This document shows, one piece after another, positions 1 through 5,734 of a stretch of 15,740 nt of DNA; the stretch's first letter is position 1; every line of letters begins with the position of its first letter. The translations under genes and the position numbers were made by a program. Source of the stretch: an uncultured Clostridium sp. (GTDB lineage: Bacteria; Bacillota; Clostridia; Lachnospirales; Lachnospiraceae); NCBI GenBank assembly GCA_958442925.1, contig CAUCIO010000038.1, forward strand, positions 1 through 15,740. The letters are read 5' to 3'. The notes beneath the pieces were generated by a model. It was not told the DNA's origin. It did no database searches and saw nothing but the letters and a program-made list of their open reading frames with translations.

Positions 1-29
1 AAAAGAAAAAAGGATAAAAGGATAGAATA

Positions 30-58
30 AAAAGGAGGGTGCGTGCGCCCTCCTTTTT
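30..58 (+). terminator. Rho-independent terminator of an upstream gene
   Basis: A perfect 10-bp stem pairs 30-39 (AAAAGGAGGG) with 48-57, with an 8-base loop, and a T-run overlaps the 3' arm. On the opposite strand the stem is also followed by T residues, so it could stop transcription both ways. It probably ends a gene lying left of the window and insulates yedF. Confidence 0.8.
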
Positions 59-192
59 GAAATGTATTCTGTGTATATCTGCTGTGAATCGGGATGCGGC
101 TGCTAAGACCGGTTTTGGGGAAAATGGCGGGATACAGCTTATGGAAAAAATCTATAAGACTTGTCAGCCTATTGGATTTTACAATAACTCCC
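59..192. other. Non-coding gap with no recognised feature
   Basis: Between the terminator and the yedF promoter I see no convincing reading frame, RNA or repeat. It is probably the upstream flank of the yedF promoter. Confidence 0.4.
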
Positions 193-227
193 CCTGATTG
201 ACAGACTGAATCAGGCTGTTCTATAAT
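193..227 (+). promoter_or_regulatory. yedF promoter with overlapping inverted repeat
   Basis: A near-ideal housekeeping promoter is visible: TTGACA at 198-203, 18 bases, then TATAAT at 222-227, predicting a start near 234 and a leader of about 100 bases. A 7-bp inverted repeat, CCTGATT (193-199) and AATCAGG (209-215) with a 9-base centre, sits over the -35 box. It is placed as a repressor operator would be, but no regulator is identified. Confidence 0.75.
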
Positions 228-336
228 AAAAAACAGAAATTTACGCGGGCGATAGGAAAAGACAGCTGTTTGTCATACAGCAGATGAAAGCCGTCGCACA
301 GCGTTGAAAGAAATGTCAGACAGGAGGCACAAACAG

Positions 337-957
337 ATGAAGCAGCTTGATATGAGAGGAAAGGCATGCCCTATGCCGGTAATCGAGACAAAGAAAGTCT
401 TGGAGGAAGTGAAAAAAGCAGAGGAGATCACAGTTCTGGTAGATAATGAGATTGCAGTTCAGAATCTGACAAAGCTGGCAGGACATGAGGGAATGAACGT
501 ATCCAGTGAAAAACATTCTGATAAAGAATACGCAGTCGTATTCACACCGGGAGACGGCGCTGCTGCAGAAGCAGGCGAAGCCCAGGCTCCTGCAGAGGTA
601 AAGGTCGAGGATGGAATCGCCAAAGGAAGAGTGGTAGTGATTGCCTCTGACAAGATGGGAGAGCCGGATGAGGAACTGGGAAAGATTCTGATTAAAGGAT
701 TTATTTATGCAGTAAGCCGTCAGGAAGCCCTTCCGGAAACAATGCTGTTCTATAATGGAGGCGCTAAGCTGACAGCAGAGGGCAGTGAATCCCTGGAAGA
801 TTTAAAATATATGGCTGAGCAGGGCGTGGAGATTTTAACATGCGGAACCTGCCTGAAGCACCTGGGCATTGAGGACAAGCTGCAGGTAGGAGCTGTATCC
901 AACATGTATGAGATTGTAGAGAAGATGACAGGGGCAGCTTTACTGGTAAGACCATAA
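337..957 (+). CDS. yedF: YedF selenium-metabolism protein (TusA plus DsrE-like domains)
   Basis: The 206-residue protein has two parts. Residues 1-72 form a TusA/SirA-type domain with the CPMP motif (Cys11), the sulfur-carrier cysteine of that family. After an Ala/Glu/Pro-rich linker (about 73-90), residues 95-206 form a DsrE-like domain with a CGTC pair (Cys169, Cys172). This matches the YedF family, which occurs with the selenium system of anaerobes. A role in moving selenium or sulfur as a persulfide/perselenide is inferred. The start at 337 is chosen because AGGAGG lies at 322-327, nine bases before it, and the protein then begins directly in the conserved domain; an in-frame TTG at 304 would add 11 unlike residues. 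It is monocistronic, between its own promoter and a strong terminator. Confidence 0.88.
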   Translation: MKQLDMRGKACPMPVIETKKVLEEVKKAEEITVLVDNEIAVQNLTKLAGHEGMNVSSEKHSDKEYAVVFTPGDGAAAEAGEAQAPAEVKVEDGIAKGRVVVIASDKMGEPDEELGKILIKGFIYAVSRQEALPETMLFYNGGAKLTAEGSESLEDLKYMAEQGVEILTCGTCLKHLGIEDKLQVGAVSNMYEIVEKMTGAALLVRP

Positions 958-980
958 AAACAATTTTAACATCAGAATTA

Positions 981-1060
981 AAAAGCAGAGAGAAAACGGA
1001 GAAGAGAGCTGATGTGCTCCCTTTCAGGTCCGGTTTCTCTCTGCTTTTATATATTTTTTT
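981..1060 (+). terminator. Strong terminator after yedF
   Basis: A perfect 15-bp stem pairs 981-995 with 1034-1048. The 38-base loop can add a further CGGA/TCCG helix. An AT-rich stretch with seven consecutive T follows. It ends the yedF transcript and separates it from the DUF1847 gene. Confidence 0.85.
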
Positions 1061-1163
1061 GCTGAAAACAGCAGCGGCTGTGCTGTAAGAGAAAATATCT
1101 ATGTGAAATGTTTGTATATAGAAAAAAATAATAACAATAAGCGAAAAATAAAGAGGTATATTG

Positions 1164-1192
1164 TTGAAATATGCAAAAATAAGTAATATCAT
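1164..1192 (+). promoter_or_regulatory. Possible promoter of the DUF1847 gene
   Basis: TTGAAA (1164-1169), 17 bases, then TATCAT (1187-1192), in a very AT-rich stretch. The match is moderate and alternatives exist nearby, so this is only a candidate. A separate promoter is expected because a strong terminator lies upstream. Confidence 0.35.
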
Positions 1193-1232
1193 AGAAATAG
1201 ATATAAAATTAAAAAAGAGAAAGGAATTTGCT

Positions 1233-1877
1233 ATGTACACCTGCGCAAAATGCGGACAGACAGGATGCGCTTCCAGGAATATGGAGAAAACGCTGCCGGA
1301 ATGTCCAAGCAAGAACGAGGCAGTCCAGAAAAAGGCACTGGAAAAATATGGGCAGGAAGAAAATCAGAGAATTGCCTATCACTCTGCCTGCACAGAAGCA
1401 GAGGGATACGGAAAGGATACACGCCTGATTGAAATCATCCATTTTATGAAGCGGGCAGGGTATCAAAAAATCGGTTTTGCCTTCTGCAAGGGACTGTTAA
1501 GCGAAGCCAGAGAGGTTTCAAAGATTTTAGAATACCACGGCTTTGAGGTGGTATCTGTAATCTGCAAAAATGGAGGGATTCCTAAAGCGGTAATCGGAGT
1601 GGAGGATGAATACACTTTATCAGGAAGCGCGGAAGAAGAGGTCATGTGCAACCCGATTGGCCAGGCTGAAATTTTAAATGAAGCAGGAACAGAGTTTAAT
1701 GTGGTCATGGGACTGTGCGTGGGACATGATACCTTATTTTTCAAGTATATTCAGAGCCCGGTCACCGTACTGGCTGTGAAGGATCGGGCTACAGGACATA
1801 ATCCTCTGGCTCCGATATACTGCGCCCAGGGCTACTATAAAAATAAATTTTATCCTGAAAAGGAAGGAGAGAGGTGA
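1233..1877 (+). CDS. DUF1847 cysteine-rich, probably metal-binding protein
   Basis: The 214-residue soluble protein starts with a cysteine cluster, CxxCxxxxC (Cys4, Cys7, Cys12) followed by Cys24, as expected for a zinc or other metal site. Further conserved-looking cysteines appear in FAFCKG, VICKNGG, VMCNP, GLCVGHD and IYCAQG. This pattern and length agree with the DUF1847 family, which has no established function to my knowledge. AAAGGA at 1220-1225 sits seven bases before the ATG at 1233. A longer in-frame version from 1161 would add 24 lysine- and isoleucine-rich residues with no support and is not used. The gene lies between yedF and grdX, so a link to selenium or glycine-reductase physiology is possible, but that is inference from position only. 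Confidence 0.8.
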   Translation: MYTCAKCGQTGCASRNMEKTLPECPSKNEAVQKKALEKYGQEENQRIAYHSACTEAEGYGKDTRLIEIIHFMKRAGYQKIGFAFCKGLLSEAREVSKILEYHGFEVVSVICKNGGIPKAVIGVEDEYTLSGSAEEEVMCNPIGQAEILNEAGTEFNVVMGLCVGHDTLFFKYIQSPVTVLAVKDRATGHNPLAPIYCAQGYYKNKFYPEKEGER

Positions 1878-1927
1878 TAAACAGAGAGGTCTGGTAAGAG
1901 AAAGCCTGAGCGGTACAGACTAGGAGC

Positions 1928-1995
1928 TGCCAAACAGATGGATTGTCAAAGTGTTTGTCCATTGTATGTCAAAGTATTTGTCAAAATCTGGCAAA
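1928..1995. repeat. Phased TGTCAAA array 1 (candidate regulator-binding cluster)
   Basis: Copies or near-copies of TGTCAAA begin at 1944, 1956 (TGTCCAT), 1967, 1979 and 1989 (TGGCAAA), with an outlying TGCCAAA at 1928. The last five are 10-12 bases apart, about one helical turn, so they face the same side of the DNA. The last two form an imperfect dyad, TGTCA-N5-TGGCA. A second array of the same kind lies before grdE. Protein-binding sites are the simplest reading. Confidence 0.5.
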
Positions 1996-2008
1996 CCAAA
2001 TAAAAAAG

Positions 2009-2068
2009 AGGCTTTTTGGTAAAGAAGGGAGCATCTGGACTCCGGACAGATGCAGCTGCGAAAAGCCT
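2009..2068 (+). other. Compound hairpin, structured RNA candidate
   Basis: An outer 8-bp stem AGGCTTTT/AAAAGCCT (2009-2016 with 2061-2068) encloses an inner 7-bp hairpin GCATCTG/CAGATGC (2031-2037 with 2047-2053). There is no T-run after it, so it is not a textbook terminator. It could be the 3' structure of the DUF1847 transcript, a small RNA or a leader element. I could not match it to a riboswitch class. Confidence 0.45.
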
Positions 2069-2183
2069 GATAAAACAGGGAGAATACCTGAATGTATTTG
2101 CGGAAATACATATATTACACAAATAGTTTTAAATTTTAAATAAAAATAAGAAAATATTTGTTAATTTTGCAAATAATGTTAAG

Positions 2184-2251
2184 AAAAAGTTAAAAAAAAG
2201 ATAAAAAAATCACAAAATCCCCTTTATTCTTTTGCGGTTTTATCGTATAAT
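2184..2251 (+). promoter_or_regulatory. grdX promoter with upstream phased A-tracts
   Basis: TATAAT at 2246-2251 is a clear -10 box. The -35 at the right distance (TTTATT, 2223-2228) is weak. Four A-tracts (2184-2188, 2192-2199, 2203-2209, 2214-2217) have centres about ten bases apart directly upstream. Such phasing bends DNA and resembles an UP element, which could make up for the poor -35. The expected start is near 2258. Confidence 0.6.
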
Positions 2252-2264
2252 AAAAAAGTACTTA

Positions 2265-2296
2265 CAGGGCGTTGAAATCAGCGCCCTGGATTTCAA
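2265..2296 (+). promoter_or_regulatory. Two mutually exclusive hairpins in the grdX leader
   Basis: The order is A-B-AG-A'-B'. CAGGGCG (2265-2271) pairs with CGCCCTG (2282-2288), and TTGAAATC (2272-2279) pairs with GATTTCAA (2289-2296). Each stem is perfect, and each occupies the other's loop. With no connecting bases a full pseudoknot is unlikely, so the leader should choose between two hairpins. The second ends seven bases before the AGGGGG ribosome binding site (2303-2308). A translational or attenuation switch is inferred. Confidence 0.5.
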
Positions 2297-2316
2297 TATA
2301 ACAGGGGGATAGAAGC

Positions 2317-2700
2317 ATGCATCTGCTGGTGACAAATAACAGCCTGTGCTATGACAAATATCAGAGCCGGATTAAGGTAGATTATCTGAAAGAGGGCTCT
2401 TATTTGGATGTCCTGGTGAAAGTCAGGGATTATGCACAGAAAGGCTACAGAATTGAAACCCACCCTATGGCAGGCAGCATTAAGCCGAACCAGACACCGT
2501 TCCGTACAGTGCTCCTTTCTGATGAGAAGATGGATGGAGATGAAAGCATCACAAATGAGCTGATGATTGAAGACGCTGTACTGATGACAAAGAAGTTTTT
2601 AAGCGATCACCCGACAAGGGAGTGGGAGGAATCCATTGTTAAAGATTTCGGACAGGTGGATCTGGAGCTGATCAGCGGAGCCATTGACAGGTTTGTTTAA
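2317..2700 (+). CDS. grdX: GrdX family protein of the glycine reductase cluster
   Basis: The 127-residue soluble protein resembles GrdX, a small protein found at the front of glycine and related reductase operons in clostridia. Typical segments are the LLVTNN start, the GSYLDVL..VRDYAQKGY block (residues about 27-45) and THPMAGSIKPNQTPFRT (about 49-65). No enzymatic motif is visible and the family role is not established. The ATG at 2317 has AGGGGG eight bases upstream. The gene is separated from grdE by 354 bases that contain a second regulatory array and a promoter, so it can be expressed apart from grdE-grdD. Its leader carries the alternative hairpins described at 2265-2296. Confidence 0.82.
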   Translation: MHLLVTNNSLCYDKYQSRIKVDYLKEGSYLDVLVKVRDYAQKGYRIETHPMAGSIKPNQTPFRTVLLSDEKMDGDESITNELMIEDAVLMTKKFLSDHPTREWEESIVKDFGQVDLELISGAIDRFV

Positions 2701-2750
2701 AATCAGGAATACCGGCAGGCAGGGTAAGCAGTCTGATTCAGGCAGGTTGA

Positions 2751-2830
2751 TGACGAAAACTGTCAAAAACATGTCAACAAGTGGCAAGTTTGTCAAAAAT
2801 GTCAGGCTGGCATTCTGCAGAATTGACAGA
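2751..2830. repeat. Phased TGTCAAA array 2, candidate enhancer of grdE
   Basis: Related heptamers begin at 2751 (TGACGAA), 2761 (TGTCAAA), 2772 (TGTCAAC), 2782 (TGGCAAG), 2791 (TGTCAAA), 2800 (TGTCAGG) and 2808 (TGGCATT), 8-11 bases apart; TGACAGA follows at 2824. Dyads TGTCA-N5-TGGCA (2772-2786) and TGTCA-N3-TGGCA (2800-2812) are present, the first also seen in array 1. The cluster lies about 170-250 bases upstream of the expected grdE start, a normal distance for sites of a sigma-54 activator. Confidence 0.5.
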
Positions 2831-2897
2831 AGGCCGGAAGAATTTCCCGCAAAAGACGGTGTATAAAAAAATCTGTGATGAAGAAGAAATAGAAAAA

Positions 2898-2927
2898 CCC
2901 AGTAAAATCAAGAGGTTTTACTAAGGG
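2898..2927 (+). other. Hairpin between the array and the grdE promoter
   Basis: AGTAAAA (2901-2907) pairs with TTTTACT (2916-2922), and flanking CCC/GGG can extend the stem past a two-base bulge. Seven T residues come nine bases later (2936-2943 region), which is too far for a classic terminator. It may be a weak terminator for the grdX transcript. Confidence 0.35.
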
Positions 2928-2961
2928 AAAACAATATTTTTTTACCGTCTTTCTTTCATTT

Positions 2962-2991
2962 TTGAAAATATGGCATATAACTTGCTATATT
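2962..2991 (+). promoter_or_regulatory. grdE promoter: sigma-54 type -24/-12 element, overlapping a sigma-A-like one
   Basis: TGGCAT (2971-2976), five bases, then TTGCT (2982-2986) fits the sigma-54 pattern TGGCAC-N5-TTGCW with one change; the invariant GG and GC are ten bases apart as required. The predicted start is near 2997. A housekeeping reading also exists: TTGAAA (2962-2967), 18 bases, extended -10 TGC-TATATT (2983-2991). The array at 2751-2830 favours sigma-54 control with an enhancer-binding activator. Both could operate. Confidence 0.6.
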
Positions 2992-3054
2992 TATAGAGCG
3001 AAGAGTAAATCTTCTGCCGCAAATACAAAAATAAGAAAAGGAGGTCAGGCATTC

Positions 3055-4335
3055 ATGAAACTTGAATTAGGTATTATTCCTGTAAAAGACATCCAGTTTG
3101 GTCCGGAGTCCAAAGTGGAGAATGGAGTTATCTATGTGAATGCAGATGAGTTAAAGGCTCTTCTTCTTGAGGATGAGAACCTGAAATCTGTAGAGTTTGA
3201 CATCGCTAGACCAGGCGAGAGCGTTCGCATTATGCCTGTAAAGGATGTTATTGAGCCACGAGTAAAGGTAAGCGGAGAGGGAGCTATGTTCCCGGGTATG
3301 ATTTCCAAGGTTGCTACTGTTGGAAGCGGAAGAACAAATGTACTTCGCGGATCCGCAGTTGTTACAACAGGAAAGATCGTTGGTTTCCAGGAGGGAATCA
3401 TCGACATGTGCGGAACTGGTGCTGAGTACACACCATTCTCCAAGTTAAACAACCTGGTTGTTGTTTGTGAGCCGGTTGATGGAATCCAGAAGCACGCTCA
3501 CGAGAAGGCTGTTCGTATGGCAGGCTTAAAGACAGCTGACTACATTGGAAAGCTGGCTAAGGACATCGAGGCTGAGGAAGTTGAGACATATGAGACAGAG
3601 ACAGTGAAAGAGGGACTTGCTAAGTACCCGAACCTTCCTAGAGTCGCTTATGTATTAATGCTTCAGAGCCAGGGTCTGATGCACGACACATATGTATACG
3701 GTGTTGATATGAAGCAGTCCCTTCCGACAATCATCAACCCGACAGAGACAATGGATGGAGCTATCTTAAGCGGTAACTGTGTATCTGCTTGCGATAAGAA
3801 CACATCCTACCATCACTTAAACAACCCGGTTATCAAATCCTTATTTGATCAGCACGGAAAGACATTAAACTTCGTAGGCGTTATCATTACAAATGAGAAC
3901 GTATACCTGGCAGATAAGATGCGTTCCTCTGACTGGACTTCCAAGCTCTGCAAGTGGTTAGACGTTGACGGCGCTATCGTTTCCCAGGAGGGATTCGGAA
4001 ACCCGGATACAGACCTTATCATGAACTGCAAGAAGATCGAGGGCCAGGGCGTTAAGACTGTTATCATCACAGACGAGTACGCAGGACGCGATGGCGCTTC
4101 CCAGTCCTTAGCAGATGCAGATGCAGCAGCAGACGCAGTTGTTACAGGCGGAAACGCAAACATGGTAATTACTCTGGAGCCGAAGGACAAGGTTATCGGA
4201 TATCCAGAAGTAGCAGACATTATTGCCGGAGGCTTCGACGGAAGCTTACAGGCAGACGGATCCATCGTAGCAGAGCTTCAGGTTGTTACAGGAGCTACTA
4301 ACGAGATGGGCTTCAATAAGTTAAGCGCCAGATAG
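3055..4335 (+). CDS. grdE: Glycine reductase protein B, GrdE proprotein (pyruvoyl subunits)
   Basis: The 426-residue protein is the GrdE precursor of the substrate-binding protein B. The family is cleaved in front of a cysteine, which becomes a pyruvoyl group that forms a Schiff base with the glycine amino group. Here that site is GNCVSACDKN with the cysteine at residue 242, the same number reported for clostridial GrdE, giving pieces of about 241 and 185 residues. The ATG at 3055 is preceded by AGGAGG at 3039-3044; an in-frame start at 2962 lies inside the promoter and is rejected. Downstream, the grdB ribosome binding site overlaps the grdE stop codon, so the two subunit genes are translationally adjacent. 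Glycine rather than sarcosine or betaine specificity is inferred from the complete grdA-E set. Confidence 0.95.
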   Translation: MKLELGIIPVKDIQFGPESKVENGVIYVNADELKALLLEDENLKSVEFDIARPGESVRIMPVKDVIEPRVKVSGEGAMFPGMISKVATVGSGRTNVLRGSAVVTTGKIVGFQEGIIDMCGTGAEYTPFSKLNNLVVVCEPVDGIQKHAHEKAVRMAGLKTADYIGKLAKDIEAEEVETYETETVKEGLAKYPNLPRVAYVLMLQSQGLMHDTYVYGVDMKQSLPTIINPTETMDGAILSGNCVSACDKNTSYHHLNNPVIKSLFDQHGKTLNFVGVIITNENVYLADKMRSSDWTSKLCKWLDVDGAIVSQEGFGNPDTDLIMNCKKIEGQGVKTVIITDEYAGRDGASQSLADADAAADAVVTGGNANMVITLEPKDKVIGYPEVADIIAGGFDGSLQADGSIVAELQVVTGATNEMGFNKLSAR

Positions 4336-4344
4336 GAGGAAATC

Positions 4345-5658
4345 ATGGGAAAACTGAAATTTGTCCATTATATTAATCAGTTTTTCGCAAATATCGGTGG
4401 CGAGGAGAAAGCTGACTATGCACCAGAGGTAAGAGATGGAGTTGTAGGTCCTGGACTTGCATTCAATCAGGCATTTGGTGAGGAAGCAGAGATTATCGCA
4501 ACTGTTATCTGCGGAGACTCTTATTTCAACGAGAACGTAGACTCTGCTACAGAGACTGTTCTCAATATGATCAAAGAAAAAGGTGCAGATGGTGTTATCT
4601 GTGGACCTGCATTCAACGCTGGACGTTACGGTGTTGCCTGCGGTACAGTAGCAGCAGCTGTTAAGGAGCAGCTTGGACTTCCTGTAGTAACAGGTATGTA
4701 CAAGGAGAACCCAGGTGCAGATATGTACAAGAACAAAGTATATATGTGCCCGACAAAGAACAGCGCAGCTGGTATGAGAGACGCTGTTAAGAAGATGGCT
4801 CCTTTAGCTCTTAAGCTTGTTAAGGGCGAGAAGATTGGTTCTTCCAAGGAAGACAACTACATGCCGAATGGCAAGCGTGTAAACTTCTTCGAGGATAAGC
4901 GCGGTGCAGAGCGTGCCGTTGAGATGCTTGTTAAGAAGTTAAACGGCAAAGAGTACGAGACAGAGTACCCAATGCCAAGCTTCGACCGTGTAGCTCCAGG
5001 TGCTGCAATCAAGGATATGGCTCACGCTAAGATCGCGTTAGTAACATCCGGCGGTATCGTTCCGAAGGGCAACCCGGATCACATCGAGTCCTCCAGTGCT
5101 TCCAAGTACGGACAGTACGACATCGAGGGCGTTATGGATCTGACAGAGGAGACATATGAGACAGCTCACGGTGGATACGACCCAGTATACGCTAACCAGG
5201 ATGCTGACCGCGTTCTTCCTGTAGATATCGTTGAAGAGTTCATCAAGGAAGGCAAGATCGGAAGCCTCCACAAATACTTCTATACCACAGTTGGTAATGG
5301 AACAGCAGTAGCAAGTGCAAGCAAGTACGCTAAGGAAATCGGACAGAAACTGGTTGATGACCATGTTGACGCGGTTATCCTCACCTCTACCTGAGGCACC
5401 TGTACACGTTGCGGTGCAACGATGGTAAAAGGCATTGAGGCTTATGGAATTCCTGTAGTTCATATTGTAACAGTAGTTCCGATTTCACTTACAGTTGGAG
5501 CAAACAGAATTGTTCCGGCCATTGCTATTCCTCATCCACTTGGAAACCCGGCTCTTTCCCTCGAGGAAGAGAAAGATATCAGAAGAAAGATCGTTGGAAA
5601 GGCTCTGGAAGCGTTACAGACTCCGGTTGACGACCAGACGGTTTTTGAATGGAAGTAA
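4345..5658 (+). CDS. grdB: Glycine reductase protein B, selenoprotein subunit GrdB (UGA = Sec350)
   Basis: The 437-residue selenoprotein is read through an in-frame TGA at 5392-5394, which encodes selenocysteine 350. The surrounding residues are LTST-U-GTCTRCG, a UxxCxxC motif, and the downstream 87 residues continue in the same frame with clear GrdB similarity, so this is not a truncation. With GrdE it forms protein B, and the selenol takes part in releasing ammonia from the glycine Schiff base and handing the carboxymethyl group to GrdA. The length matches known GrdB. AGGAGG (4334-4339) overlaps the grdE stop codon, and only nine bases separate the genes. A hairpin just after the TGA is the expected SelB-binding element. 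Automatic callers would split this into a 349-codon gene and a separate piece at 5422-5658. Confidence 0.95.
5392..5426 (+). promoter_or_regulatory. SECIS element of grdB
   Basis: Downstream of the TGA (5392-5394), CGTTGC (5407-5412) pairs with GCAACG (5416-5421) around a GGT loop, and ACC/GGT (5398-5400 with 5424-5426) can form a lower helix. The distance from UGA to the loop is 18 bases. This matches bacterial SECIS elements, in which SelB recognises an apical loop with a GU. Confidence 0.75.
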
Positions 5659-5661
5659 TCT

Positions 5662-5718
5662 GAAAGCGGAACGGTGCGCTTTCTGATGAAGATAATTTGC
5701 AGCCCCTTTCGGGGCTGC
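5662..5718 (+). other. Two hairpins in the grdB-trxB gap
   Basis: GAAAGCG/CGCTTTC (5662-5668 with 5677-5683) is followed by a perfect 8-bp GC-rich stem, GCAGCCCC/GGGGCTGC (5699-5706 with 5711-5718), with a TTTC loop. Neither has a T-tail, and trxB starts 17 bases after the second. They fit mRNA 3'-end protection or partial attenuation, allowing more GrdE/GrdB than TrxB. Confidence 0.6.
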
Positions 5719-5734
5719 GAAGGGAGAAATTGAG

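Noticed and set aside
764..1312. Minus-strand reading frame of 182 codons
   Set aside because: It overlaps the end of yedF, the terminator and the DUF1847 start, with low-complexity hydrophobic sequence and no ribosome binding site.
2009..2130. Glycine or cyclic-di-GMP riboswitch upstream of grdX
   Set aside because: A GGCAAACC at 1990-1997 and a GGACAGA at 2044-2050 recall parts of these classes, but the remaining conserved core segments are absent or out of order.
1943..2143. Short + strand reading frame in the DUF1847-grdX gap
   Set aside because: It has no ribosome binding site, no recognisable sequence, and is made up of the repeat array and the compound hairpin.
1996..2316. Sigma-54 promoter for grdX
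   Set aside because: No GG-N10-GC with acceptable flanks was found on the + strand in this gap.
1928..2830. CRISPR array
   Set aside because: The TGTCAAA repeats are only 7 bases, spaced by one helical turn, without spacers of uniform length or repeats of 23 bases or more.
2684..2866. Short + strand reading frame overlapping the end of grdX
   Set aside because: No ribosome binding site and no protein-like composition; it spans the second repeat array.
5392..5394. TGA in grdB as a stop codon or nonsense mutation
   Set aside because: The frame continues with clear GrdB sequence, UxxCxxC surrounds the codon, a hairpin with a GGT loop follows, and selA, selB and selC are present.
5422..5658. 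Separate small gene downstream of grdB
   Set aside because: It is the C-terminal part of GrdB after the selenocysteine codon and has no ribosome binding site of its own.
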